DNA of 27,868 nt from a virus, in the IMG/VR virus record IMGVR_UViG_3300050023_000010, positions 1 through 27,868 of that record. The stretch is one strand, 5' to 3'. This document shows, piece after piece, positions 7,292 to 14,711 of the stretch (positions within the stretch are counted from its first letter, which is position 1; the number at the start of each line of letters is the position of its first letter). The translations under genes were made by a program, and so were the position numbers. The notes under the pieces were generated by a model. It saw only the letters and a list, made by a program, of their open reading frames with translations. It was not told where the DNA came from and made no database searches.

Positions 7292-7368
7292 TTATGCTTC
7301 CTCTCATATAACCAGGTTAGCAACAACGCAATTCCTAAAACTGCTGAACCAAAGAATAATACTGACAT
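7288..7368 (-). CDS. 26-residue single-pass membrane microprotein
   Basis: A short frame starting at ATG 7368, preceded by AAAGGTGAGA, and ending in TGA. The product begins MSVLFFGSAVLGIALLLTWL, an uninterrupted hydrophobic helix, and ends with the charged tail YERKHK. This is the classic plan of a phage membrane microprotein with its positive end in the cytoplasm. It lies between two RNA-structured segments, with its ribosome binding site directly after hairpin 7438-7380. Its function is unknown; small phage membrane proteins of this kind include lysis, exclusion and membrane-remodelling factors. No homolog is recognised. Confidence 0.6.
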   Translation of the reverse strand: MSVLFFGSAVLGIALLLTWLYERKHK

Positions 7369-7379
7369 TTCTCACCTTT

Positions 7380-7438
7380 AGGAAGGCAACCTCAGCTATA
7401 GAACCTATATCTAGAACTTTTACTGCGATTGCCTTCCT
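7380..7438 (-). promoter_or_regulatory. Long leader hairpin before microprotein gene
   Basis: Minus-strand AGGAAGGCAA (7438-7429) pairs perfectly with TTGCCTTCCT (7389-7380). Within the 39-base loop a second hairpin forms (TATAG-GTT-CTATA), with a further CAG/CTG pairing outside it. It starts 2 bases after motif copy A and ends just before the AAAGGTGAG ribosome binding site. There is no T-run, so it is more likely a translational or RNA-stability element than a terminator. Confidence 0.6.
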
Positions 7439-7440
7439 AC

Positions 7441-7453
7441 CATACTAAACTTG
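7441..7453 (-). promoter_or_regulatory. Copy A of the CAAGTTTAGTATG motif
   Basis: An exact 13/13 copy on the minus strand, 13 bases after the stop of the 7466-8017 gene and directly ahead of the structured SSB leader. As a promoter it would drive the microprotein and SSB genes. Confidence 0.65.
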
Positions 7454-7465
7454 CAACCAAAATTT

Positions 7466-8017
7466 TTAACGTGCCAATTTCCGTGCCTTGCGCTCTGACA
7501 TGACAGTCTTGACATTCTCGACTGCATCGGTCAACTGCTTCTCATTCGTATGCATCGCTGTCTGATCATATTCATGACGTTTCCATGCACCTAAGGACAC
7601 AAGCATCGAGGCACGTTGATCCAAGGCAGCCACAATGGATTTCAGCAGTTTGAAGTCATAACGTGTGAGCAATTCTACCTCACATTTCTTGATATGCTTC
7701 TCATCCGACATGATGGTAGCACGGATGGTTGCCTCTGTAAATTTCTGCCCAGTCTTGGCGTATTCATCCCGATAGTTCAGGTCAGCGCCAGCTTCATCAA
7801 CTTCCTTGTTAAACGATGCCTTGCTGGCAACGTCTTCAGCCATGGTAGCAATCACAGTGAAGAAGCCATATATGCTGGCCTGTTGTGCCATCTCTTTTGA
7901 TAAATCGTTCTCATCTATGGCAAAGAGTTCTAGGATATCAAAATCCTTGTACCCACCTCCTGCCATGCGCAGCCGTACTGTCGTACCTTCAATTGACTTT
8001 ACTATACTGTCGGTCAT
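7466..8017 (-). CDS. Unknown protein coupled to DNA polymerase (183 aa)
   Basis: I do not recognise this family. The product is mostly soluble and helical, with an N-terminal beta-like segment (VKSIEGTTVRLRMAGGGYKDF). A central helical region follows (KEMAQQASIYGFFTVIATMAEDVASK), then a basic C terminus ending SERKARKLAR. No Cys motif, Walker motif or signal peptide is present. It begins 29 bases inside the end of the polymerase gene, with GGAGGGAAC before its ATG, and precedes the SSB gene. Its place between polymerase and SSB suggests a replication accessory role, for example a mediator or clamp-like factor, but nothing in the sequence proves this. Confidence 0.7.
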   Translation of the reverse strand: MTDSIVKSIEGTTVRLRMAGGGYKDFDILELFAIDENDLSKEMAQQASIYGFFTVIATMAEDVASKASFNKEVDEAGADLNYRDEYAKTGQKFTEATIRATIMSDEKHIKKCEVELLTRYDFKLLKSIVAALDQRASMLVSLGAWKRHEYDQTAMHTNEKQLTDAVENVKTVMSERKARKLAR

Positions 8018-10661
8018 ATTGTTCCCTCCATAATTCTAGTGAAATTTCGTTGCCGTAGTGTGTACCTACATCCACCTCTGCCATGAGCGGTGACTTAAGC
8101 CATGAGAAGTCTATCCGTGGCATGTAAATCTTGGCATAGGAAGCCACGTTTGTCATTACATCACAGCACAAGTCTGCAAATGGCACAATCTCATAGCGAG
8201 GACAGTCGCCTAATAGCGAGTCATGAACGGTATTGACAAGCATGCTTGCCATCGAGCGTTCCTGCATCTTCTTATCAAGGATGACTCCGGCTATCAGCAA
8301 TATCTCGCTGGCACCCGATTGCACTGGCATGTTTACAGCCACACGTCTATCCTTGTTACGCTTGCCTTGATCAGACTTGCTGTTGATGTAAGGTAAGTGT
8401 TCCCTGCGACCGAATGGACTTTCTATGTAACCATGATCCTCAGCAAACTCCTGAGTCCATTCCCGATACTCAAGCACCTCAGGAAAGCTGTCGTAGTAAA
8501 TCTTGATTGTATCCTCAGCATCATCTAAGTCCACGTCATATAGTCTGTGTAGCGTATAGGCATCCCCTCCATAAAGCAATGTCCAGTTCGTCCATTTATA
8601 GCGATAGCGAGTAGGCTTATCAACCTGCTCGAGGATCTTACTTACTTCCTTAGTATTCTCAGCAGCATGAGCCACGTCATTCTTGGTAAGGTAGTGAAGG
8701 CTCAAGGCAGCAACCATTTTGTGGAAGTCTAGGCCCGACTTGTGAATATCAATCATAAGCTGACAGTTAGCCAGCGATGCGAACACACGCAACTCCATAC
8801 CTGAATAGTCAGCAGCTACCAAAGCTCCGGTATCGAAATCGTCGTCATTGCCGGCTCGATCCCACCAATCTGAATGCGTAAATATGTTCTTGATTGGCAG
8901 CGTCTCAAGAATGGTTCCCGGCTCCTTTTCAGGAGTAGGAATGTTTTGAGCGTTAAAAGGTTGTGATGATGATAGTCTACCAGTACGTGTACCATGCTGA
9001 TTATAGGTTGGATGAACACGACCGTCGTTTGATTCCCACTCGCCATTAGCAGCAGGATTTAGGTACGTGCTCAACATCTTGTTCATCATCTTGTACATGC
9101 GAATGTGACCCAAGATGGGATAATCAGGCTCATATTTTCTGTAAGCCTTGCCTGAGGTAGTAGGCTTGCCAGTCTTCTTAGACGTGCCAACCACCGGCAT
9201 CTTATAGTAATCAAAATACAACTCGGATAATTGCATGAAGCTGTTAGGATTGAACTTGAAGACGTTCTTCTTAACAGCACGCTTGCTCTTAGAAGCCTTA
9301 GCCTTGTAAGCACCATCCAAAACTGTTTGCTTCTTGGCAGTTATCTTCTGCACGTGCTTGTCGTCAAGAATTGCTTCGTATTCCTCGCCTTGAAGCATCT
9401 TGTATATGCAAGAATACCTCTTAGCCACGTACCTATCAACCAACAGGCCATTGCTTTGGATCGTGCACAGCATGTTGCTTGTTGGAATGATTACATCTTC
9501 GTACAGAATCTTCTGCTTATCTGAAAGCTGCGGAAGGAACAGGTCATTGATTAGCCAGGTGGCTTTAGCATCCAAACCACCATACTTCAGAAGCTTGTCA
9601 AGAGGGATAAATGCATAGCTGCCACCACGCTCAGGATCAGCCTCGGGATGCCCACGCTTGTAATCTTCGATCTCCCGGTCATAATCATACATGTTCAGAT
9701 TGACGGCAGCCAGATGCTTCAAGCCATGAATGCCTTTCATGCTATTCAGAAGATGGCTTATCAACATGGTGTCGCCACCAATCTTGAACTGCGTTCCTAG
9801 CAGTCCGTTGGTGAACATGATGTCAAACTTAGTGTTGTGACCTATCAGCTTGTTATCGCCTGAGGAGTGCTGTCCCAGCACAGTCTTGATTGTTTCCATC
9901 ACCAAGGCATACTCTTCGTCAGTCCACCACGACTCAGGATGATCTAAAGGCAGCGACCAGCAGCGTTCCTTGATGGCAAAGGATATTGATAAGATTGCAG
10001 ATATGTCCTTGAACGGATCAAGCGATGACGTCTCGATGTCCACCACGATTTCAGGCTCTTTACGCAACGTGTTAGCCATAAGCAGCACGTCATCAGTCGT
10101 TTCAGGAAAATTGTATTCCCAAGCATCCTTCTCTTCCGCATCATCCAAAGCCATGACCATAGCCTGAAGCCATTCGTCTGTCTTACTAGCGTCCCTGAGG
10201 ATATAAGCTGGATGATACAAAGGCACGTACTTGATGCCATCCCTATTGATGACAGATCCGTTCCAGTTGGATATGCCTGACTCGCCAAGAATGCCATTAA
10301 GAGGACTGTTTCCCATCAGCATCACGATACGAGGCTGATAGTAATCAATATCGTCGACAGCAAACTGACGGCAAGCCATGATGGCTTTCTTGGATACGAC
10401 GTTATCAGGAGGACGGCAGCGTACCACGTTCGTAAAGGCAACAGTGCTAATATCCACCTCGGCTGCGTCGAGTACTTCCCTTAGAAGCTTGCCAGCCTTG
10501 CCTACGAATGGCTCGCCTAACTTGTCCTCTATTTCACCTGGCGCCTCACCCACGATCAATATATCAGGCTCGTCTGAGCCAGATGGCTCCATGAACGGCG
10601 AGGAGCATCCCTTCCACAAGCCACAGGACAGACAAGTCGGATTTGTTTCAGAAGGCTTCAT
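7989..10661 (-). CDS. Family 4 uracil-DNA glycosylase fused to family A DNA polymerase
   Basis: An 890-residue two-part protein. Residues 1-180 are a family 4 UDG: Cys10/Cys13 and Cys82/Cys97 in 4Fe-4S spacing, GEAPGEIEDKLGEPFVGKAG at 38-57, NVVRCRPPDN, and HPAYIL with His150. Residues from about 200 are Pol I-like. The 3'-5' exonuclease shows VVDIETSSLD, LIGHNTKFD and a YGGLDAKATWL region. Polymerase motif A is AADYSGMELR, motif B is RYRYKWTNWTLLYGG and motif C is VHDSLL, where Ser replaces the usual Glu after the catalytic Asp. It lacks a 5' nuclease domain; that activity is encoded at 1203-2150. As I recall, SPO1-type phages with hydroxymethyluracil DNA have a comparable fusion. No clear ribosome binding site precedes the ATG. 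Confidence 0.93.
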   Translation of the reverse strand: MKPSETNPTCLSCGLWKGCSSPFMEPSGSDEPDILIVGEAPGEIEDKLGEPFVGKAGKLLREVLDAAEVDISTVAFTNVVRCRPPDNVVSKKAIMACRQFAVDDIDYYQPRIVMLMGNSPLNGILGESGISNWNGSVINRDGIKYVPLYHPAYILRDASKTDEWLQAMVMALDDAEEKDAWEYNFPETTDDVLLMANTLRKEPEIVVDIETSSLDPFKDISAILSISFAIKERCWSLPLDHPESWWTDEEYALVMETIKTVLGQHSSGDNKLIGHNTKFDIMFTNGLLGTQFKIGGDTMLISHLLNSMKGIHGLKHLAAVNLNMYDYDREIEDYKRGHPEADPERGGSYAFIPLDKLLKYGGLDAKATWLINDLFLPQLSDKQKILYEDVIIPTSNMLCTIQSNGLLVDRYVAKRYSCIYKMLQGEEYEAILDDKHVQKITAKKQTVLDGAYKAKASKSKRAVKKNVFKFNPNSFMQLSELYFDYYKMPVVGTSKKTGKPTTSGKAYRKYEPDYPILGHIRMYKMMNKMLSTYLNPAANGEWESNDGRVHPTYNQHGTRTGRLSSSQPFNAQNIPTPEKEPGTILETLPIKNIFTHSDWWDRAGNDDDFDTGALVAADYSGMELRVFASLANCQLMIDIHKSGLDFHKMVAALSLHYLTKNDVAHAAENTKEVSKILEQVDKPTRYRYKWTNWTLLYGGDAYTLHRLYDVDLDDAEDTIKIYYDSFPEVLEYREWTQEFAEDHGYIESPFGRREHLPYINSKSDQGKRNKDRRVAVNMPVQSGASEILLIAGVILDKKMQERSMASMLVNTVHDSLLGDCPRYEIVPFADLCCDVMTNVASYAKIYMPRIDFSWLKSPLMAEVDVGTHYGNEISLELWREQYDRQYSKVN

Positions 10662-10679
10662 GATATGTAGGTAACACAG

Positions 10680-10814
10680 TTACATGGAATATGCAAAGGA
10701 ATTGACGCAGCTTGAATGAACATGCCTAACTGGTATAATCGCTAGGATGATTAGTGATACAAGCAATCCTAACGACGTGCCACACAGCAGTCCAAGCAAG
10801 AATTTATGCTTCAT
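10680..10814 (-). CDS. Small membrane protein (44 aa)
   Basis: The ATG at 10814 overlaps the end of the Nmad1-like gene by 11 bases, in another frame. The product starts MKHKFLLGLLCGTSLGLLV, continues hydrophobic to about residue 28 (LIILAIIP), then has a short polar tail with one Cys. This is either a single transmembrane helix with a basic N-terminal cytoplasmic end or a signal peptide without a clear cleavage site. The longer in-frame extension upstream would overlap the neighbouring gene by over 100 bases, so I choose this start. The ribosome binding site is weak, and translation is probably coupled to the upstream gene. Function unknown. Confidence 0.55.
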   Translation of the reverse strand: MKHKFLLGLLCGTSLGLLVSLIILAIIPVRHVHSSCVNSFAYSM

Positions 10815-11562
10815 GACCAAGGAAATCGTGTTCGCTTTCTTGGTTTGAATCTTGTTCCCATTGGATATTAAGGTCAGATTCAAAGATAAAGTGACGTCCG
10901 CAGTCATCTGTACGCCAATCCAGATATTTCAGCTGTGTAGTTACGTAACCATCAATTGGCAATACCGTTAATTTGTGTCCTGAAATGACAATGGTTGGTA
11001 ATTCATCCTCATAAATCTTATTATCGTGCTCGACCTTGTCGGCATCGACGATTTTGTGAATGACTCCCTCTTCATCAGTCACGGCTAATGGCAATTGCTT
11101 ACCACGATAATACTTGCCGTAGTTCTTATCAAAGCCTAAGCCAACCCATTCTTCCTTAGTATACACATGCCCATCAACCCGATAAACGAGTTTATCTTCC
11201 TTAACGTCTGATTGACCGTCCATCCACAATCTGAGAAGCAAGCCATATCCCACGATGTCAGTCAACGTATCGCCAATCTTCTCTTCGGCAACCAAAGCCT
11301 GACGACCGTCAGCTAAAGTCTCAACACGCAGCAGCTTATCGTTTTCACGAATTAAGCCAGTAAACATGCCGTAGCGCTGCCAAGCGTCGCTGTAGTCTTG
11401 GTTCTTCTTGACGACGGTATTGATGATGGACTCGCAAATGGCTTCGATTTCAGCCTTCAGGCTTTCAGGCACTTCCAGACTATGCTTGAAGACGTATTCG
11501 GTGATGATGGCTTCAGAAGCTGTCTTCAAGGCATCGTACGTAACTTTTACTTTTTTGTCCAT
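10804..11562 (-). CDS. Nmad1/DUF1599-like nucleotide-modification-associated protein
   Basis: A 252-residue protein. Residues about 50-115 match the DUF1599 (nucleotide modification associated domain 1) pattern: KKNQDYSDAWQRYG, then RENDKLLRVETL, and an EEKIGDTLTDIVGYGLLLRLWM segment. The last of these is an all-helical MazG/dUTPase-like metal-site arrangement (EExxGDxLxDxxxY). The remaining 130 residues form a beta-rich domain I do not recognise. DUF1599 proteins recur next to phage base-modification genes, where a role in sanitising or processing modified nucleotides has been proposed. It closes the hypermodification operon. The ribosome binding site GAAGGAGG lies 6 bases from the ATG, and the gene overlaps the small upstream gene by 16 bases. 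Confidence 0.75.
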   Translation of the reverse strand: MDKKVKVTYDALKTASEAIITEYVFKHSLEVPESLKAEIEAICESIINTVVKKNQDYSDAWQRYGMFTGLIRENDKLLRVETLADGRQALVAEEKIGDTLTDIVGYGLLLRLWMDGQSDVKEDKLVYRVDGHVYTKEEWVGLGFDKNYGKYYRGKQLPLAVTDEEGVIHKIVDADKVEHDNKIYEDELPTIVISGHKLTVLPIDGYVTTQLKYLDWRTDDCGRHFIFESDLNIQWEQDSNQESEHDFLGHEA

Positions 11563-11789
11563 ATAGCCTCCTTCTTATCTTCCCTAATGCTCCACAATAG
11601 CCAGAAGTAGTTTGGCGCCACGATGTTTCGATGAATGACTGGAACGCCTTGATAGGTATCTCCAGGCAGCATGTCTTCGCGCACCAGGATAGCCTTGGGA
11701 TCGATATCGTATGACGTACGATAATCCCTTAGGCACTCATCGACGTCCTGTTCGAACGTCCTAGTCTTGCTCGGCAAATGCAGAATCAT
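11547..11789 (-). CDS. Unknown small protein (80 aa)
   Basis: No family is recognised. The product is acidic in its N-terminal half (FEQDVDECLRDYR), then has a beta-like GDTYQGVPVIHRNIVAP segment and an aromatic patch (NYFWLLWSI). I prefer the ATG at 11789 because GGAAGG lies 4-5 bases upstream; the ATG at 11801 has none. It follows motif copy B by 14 bases and overlaps the Nmad1-like gene, so it belongs to the hypermodification transcription unit. Its conserved placement suggests a small accessory protein, but nothing indicates the activity. Confidence 0.6.
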   Translation of the reverse strand: MILHLPSKTRTFEQDVDECLRDYRTSYDIDPKAILVREDMLPGDTYQGVPVIHRNIVAPNYFWLLWSIREDKKEAIWTKK

Positions 11790-11803
11790 TCTACCTTCCA
11801 TGC

Positions 11804-11816
11804 TATACTAAACTTG
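11804..11816 (-). promoter_or_regulatory. Copy B of the CAAGTTTAGTATG motif
   Basis: The minus strand reads CAAGTTTAGTATA (12/13). It begins 3 bases after the kinase stop and ends 14 bases before the preferred start of the 80-residue protein, just ahead of its GGAAGG. Confidence 0.65.
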
Positions 11817-11819
11817 CAG

Positions 11820-12425
11820 TTAAAACTTTCCAACTATATTGATGCTGTGAAGCAAGGTGATGCCTTTGTCTTCATCCAATATGCTTGCCACCTGAGCTAC
11901 CGGATCCTTCTTATGCTTGATAAGCCTTATGGTCACCCCCACCTCAGCAAAGTTCGTGTCAAGCTTCTGACAGCTATTGAAGGTACTCATGGTATTGGCA
12001 GGATTCAATTCCTTATCATTGCCTTTATCCAACCGTCGCTGCTTAACACGCTCAAGGCATACTTCCAGTGGAGTATCCATCCTGGCTATCACCATAGGAA
12101 TGCCAATCTTCTTCATCTCCTGCATCAGCGAATAATATCGCATGAATGAATGACTGATAAGCAAGCCTTCGAATATGACGTGCCCAAACTGACTAAAGTA
12201 ACGCACACGGTTACACACCTCGTCCTGCGTGTGAATGGTATCGCATCCACCGCAAACGTTATCATACTTGCCAATGAAGTAAACCGGCACCATGTTGTAG
12301 AATGCCACGTGTGCCATGATCTTACCGTCATCCATGACCTGCATATCAGGCTTATTGGCTTCCATGAACGACCTTACAGTGTAAGTCTTGCCCGAACCAC
12401 TGGTGCCACGCACGTTTAGGATCAC
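11820..12425 (-). CDS. P-loop 5-hydroxymethyl-dU DNA kinase
   Basis: A 201-residue P-loop kinase with Walker A GTSGSGKT at residues 7-14. Diagnostic segments for the phage 5-hmdU DNA kinase group are YDNVCGGCDTI, then GHVIFEGLLISHS, TPLEVCLERVKQRR and LNPANT. In characterised phages this kinase activates 5-hydroxymethyluracil already in DNA by (pyro)phosphorylation of the hydroxymethyl group, making a leaving group for a nucleophile. In some phages it is fused to the helical domain that here is encoded separately at 15809-16708. The start is a GTG with AGGAG 8 bases upstream. The gene follows the phosphatase stop, which lies inside motif copy C. Confidence 0.86.
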   Translation of the reverse strand: MILNVRGTSGSGKTYTVRSFMEANKPDMQVMDDGKIMAHVAFYNMVPVYFIGKYDNVCGGCDTIHTQDEVCNRVRYFSQFGHVIFEGLLISHSFMRYYSLMQEMKKIGIPMVIARMDTPLEVCLERVKQRRLDKGNDKELNPANTMSTFNSCQKLDTNFAEVGVTIRLIKHKKDPVAQVASILDEDKGITLLHSINIVGKF

Positions 12426-12439
12426 TGATCAACTCCTAT

Positions 12440-12452
12440 CTTACTAAACTTG
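12440..12452 (-). promoter_or_regulatory. Copy C of the CAAGTTTAGTATG motif
   Basis: The minus strand reads CAAGTTTAGTAAG (12/13). Its TAG is the stop codon of the phosphatase gene. The kinase ribosome binding site AGGAG begins 2 bases downstream of the motif. Confidence 0.65.
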
Positions 12453-12884
12453 TATTTCAAGTTCGTCTAACAAATCGCAAAAAGTTTGGTTGGCTAAGGC
12501 TCCCGGTCGTTTGGCTTGGATAAATTCCTTAGCTTGCTTGCCTGACATGCCAGTCAGTATCATAAGCGTTATGGCATTCAATAAACCTGATCTATTCCTG
12601 CCAGCATGACAATGTGTAAGCACCACTTCACCTTTGCTTATCAGCCGTGCCAAATCCTGTGCGTGCTGCTCATATAACTCAAAGTCAGGATACTTGCCAT
12701 CCGGCATAGGCCAATCAAGATATTTACTAACATGCTGTTCTATACGCTTATCCTTAGGACTCCATAAATTAGCTACGACTGTAACGTCCAGATCGTCTAG
12801 TGCCTCAAAGGCATCAGTGAACTCCAAGCCAACCGTCGTACGACTTTGGTAAAGCTTGCCTGGAATGATGACATATATCCTCAT
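12444..12884 (-). CDS. Dual-specificity/tyrosine-type phosphatase (CX5R)
   Basis: A 146-residue protein with the active-site loop VVLTHCHAGRNRSG: Cys92 is the nucleophile, Arg98 binds phosphate and Ser99 is the helper. A candidate general acid is Asp62 in WPMPDG. The N-terminal strand starts VIIPGKLYQSR, typical of compact dual-specificity phosphatases. Substrates of this superfamily include phosphoproteins, phosphoinositides, inositol phosphates and RNA 5' ends. It lies in the same operon as inositol-phosphate synthase and a hydroxymethyl-dU kinase, so inositol phosphate or a phosphorylated base is a plausible substrate (inference). The ATG overlaps the AADT-like stop (ATGA); there is no separate ribosome binding site. 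Confidence 0.85.
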   Translation of the reverse strand: MRIYVIIPGKLYQSRTTVGLEFTDAFEALDDLDVTVVANLWSPKDKRIEQHVSKYLDWPMPDGKYPDFELYEQHAQDLARLISKGEVVLTHCHAGRNRSGLLNAITLMILTGMSGKQAKEFIQAKRPGALANQTFCDLLDELEIQV

Positions 12885-13915
12885 ACCATACAAAACTTGC
12901 CAGTCGGAATTGATAAGTCCATGCTATTCTTGTAGTCGTACAGGCTATCGCTCCACATGTAGCCATAGTCATAAAGCACGGTGCCTAGCTCCTTGCGTAC
13001 GCTATCCCACCCATTTAGCTCACCTAATGCCCAATGTGGGAATATCTCAGCACGTGCCTTCAGCATTTGGAAGTCATGATCCCAATAGGCACTCAACTTC
13101 TTCAGGTATGTAATCTCCGAGTCCTGAGACCTGCCAGGATACTGACGTCGTCCAAAGTAGCACTGCTTATAGTCACACAAGAAGACTTCCATCTTATACA
13201 TATCAAGATTGACGCCATTATCATTCATGGTCGCAAGCAAGTCAGCAGCCAAGCTGTTGATAGTTTTCAAGTTAGCCTTGGTATCCGGTCCTAACAGGAT
13301 TTCCTTATGCTCGGGATATAGGAATGATAGCATTGTTCGTGGCGACCATCCTCCAACTGGACGTATGTCAGGCAGGTTGATAAGCATATCGCAATAGCGA
13401 GTCATAAACTCCAGAAGCTTAAATCCTGAATATCTTCCAAGGAATTTCACTGACTTTTGTGAATGCTCCCACAAGGCCTCATAATTTGCTTCAGGAGTTT
13501 CATAATTGTTGTAATACCTGCTTCCAGGCAAGGTTTGGATCCATTCGGCATAGTTCTTAAGATAGAACGCCATATTAGCCGGCACACGAACGCATTTGCG
13601 TTCAGTACGAGTGGCGATACCTTGCCAATTATCTGTAAGCCATGACGTCAGATCTTGGATGGATATCTTGAGCATCTCCTTGTGCGGAAAGGCAGTCCAT
13701 AGTAGTTCAGCTGTCGGAACGTTATATACACCAACATATACGCCAGCGTGCCATAAGCGTTCCATCTCTGGCAAGTCTCTGCTCATATAGCCAGCTAAAG
13801 TCATATGCGAGTCAGGACCACCTGCCAGCATATCATAACGACAGAAGTCAGCATAGTTCTGCCAATGCTGATCGGTGGTTAGCTTATCAACCGTCTCAAG
13901 ATTACGATGAGGCAT
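12881..13915 (-). CDS. Amino acid:DNA transferase (AADT)-like protein
   Basis: A 344-residue protein resembling the AADT family of base-hypermodifying phages. Visible features include GVYNVPTAELLWTAFP near residue 65, DNWQGIATRTERKCVR near 105, an AFYLKNYAEWIQ helix, FLGRYSGFKLLEFM, RPVGGWSPRTMLSFLYPEH and CDYKQCYFGRRQYPGRSQDSE. AADT enzymes are thought to displace the activated pyrophosphate on 5-hydroxymethyluracil in DNA with an amino group. I choose the ATG at 13915, with AGGAAG 5 bases upstream, which overlaps the methyltransferase gene by 14 bases; longer frames to 14065 have no ribosome binding site. The match is to family pattern from memory, and the real acceptor or donor here is unknown. 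Confidence 0.75.
   Translation of the reverse strand: MPHRNLETVDKLTTDQHWQNYADFCRYDMLAGGPDSHMTLAGYMSRDLPEMERLWHAGVYVGVYNVPTAELLWTAFPHKEMLKISIQDLTSWLTDNWQGIATRTERKCVRVPANMAFYLKNYAEWIQTLPGSRYYNNYETPEANYEALWEHSQKSVKFLGRYSGFKLLEFMTRYCDMLINLPDIRPVGGWSPRTMLSFLYPEHKEILLGPDTKANLKTINSLAADLLATMNDNGVNLDMYKMEVFLCDYKQCYFGRRQYPGRSQDSEITYLKKLSAYWDHDFQMLKARAEIFPHWALGELNGWDSVRKELGTVLYDYGYMWSDSLYDYKNSMDLSIPTGKFCMV
12887..12899 (-). promoter_or_regulatory. Copy D of the CAAGTTTAGTATG motif
   Basis: The minus strand reads CAAGTTTTGTATG (12/13), spanning the last codons of the AADT-like gene, and ends 2 bases before the phosphatase ATG. Confidence 0.5.
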
Positions 13916-14702
13916 TAGTCTTCCTACACACGTAAGCCACGTCTTCAGAATATTCAGGATAAGGAGTGGCAAGCACAATCCTAAGCCAGTTGGGACCAAA
14001 GCCATCGGTATAGGCTTTGATAAGCTCTTCTGATATTCTGCCATGCTCCTTCTGTGCTTTAGCAAGCTGACGCATGCCTATGAAGATGCCATAGGTGTAC
14101 TCAACCGTCCAGTTCTTGCTAAGCATGTCTACCAGTTCTTGGTAAGCATACTCATAGCGATGCCATTTCTCCATCTTACGTACGTCACTGTTTGGCGTAG
14201 TGACGTACAGCACTGCATCATCGTCCATCACCCTGTTAATCTCGGCTATGAATGGAGCATGATACTTGATGTCAAAATGTTCGATAGCCTCCATGAACAG
14301 CACCACGTCGAATGACTTGTCTTCGAATGGAATTTCAGGAGTGACGGTAAAGTCTTGCTGAATGAACTCATAGCCGATGGCCTGTTCAAGTTTCTTGCCA
14401 ACCGGACAGACTTGTGGCTCAATATCCATGCCGATATAGGCTGTCAACAGTGCGGACTTGCTTACCCAAAACGTGCTTGTAAGCACCCTCAAGTCCCACA
14501 TCTCTCCGCAACCAAGGTTAAGCACTCGGATAGGACGATCAAGGTGATGAAACTGCTCGATCATGAGCTGAGCAGCCTTCTCATAATGACTGATGTGAGC
14601 CAGATACTGAGTATCGAAGTCACCAGTCTCGGCAGCCTTACCAACAGGTCGCCTTACCACGCCAGAGTCGTTTACATTTTCGTACGTTAGTTGTTTAGCC
14701 AT
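13902..14702 (-). CDS. Class I SAM-dependent methyltransferase
   Basis: A 266-residue Rossmann methyltransferase. Motif I is IRVLNLGCGEMWDLRVL near residues 58-74; AYIGMDIEP follows as the acidic end of strand 2, then FIQQDFTVTPEIPFEDKSFDVVLFMEAIEH (split here at FEDKSFDVV) as motifs II-IV. It lacks a DPPY or PC catalytic motif, so it is not a standard DNA base methylase. It looks more like a small-molecule or nucleoside O/N-methyltransferase. Its place between inositol-phosphate synthase and the AADT-like gene suggests it methylates a precursor or the attached group of the modified base (inference). AGGTAACC precedes the ATG. Confidence 0.84.
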   Translation of the reverse strand: MAKQLTYENVNDSGVVRRPVGKAAETGDFDTQYLAHISHYEKAAQLMIEQFHHLDRPIRVLNLGCGEMWDLRVLTSTFWVSKSALLTAYIGMDIEPQVCPVGKKLEQAIGYEFIQQDFTVTPEIPFEDKSFDVVLFMEAIEHFDIKYHAPFIAEINRVMDDDAVLYVTTPNSDVRKMEKWHRYEYAYQELVDMLSKNWTVEYTYGIFIGMRQLAKAQKEHGRISEELIKAYTDGFGPNWLRIVLATPYPEYSEDVAYVCRKTNASS

Positions 14703-14711
14703 GTTGGTTAC

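Noticed and set aside
10815-10907. N-terminal extension of the 44-residue membrane protein
   Set aside because: The extension lies in an alternative frame of the Nmad1-like gene and would separate the hydrophobic segment from the N terminus without support.
13916-14065. N-terminal extension of the AADT-like protein
   Set aside because: It overlaps the methyltransferase gene by 160 bases, has no ribosome binding site and lacks similarity to the family; the ATG at 13915 has AGGAAG.
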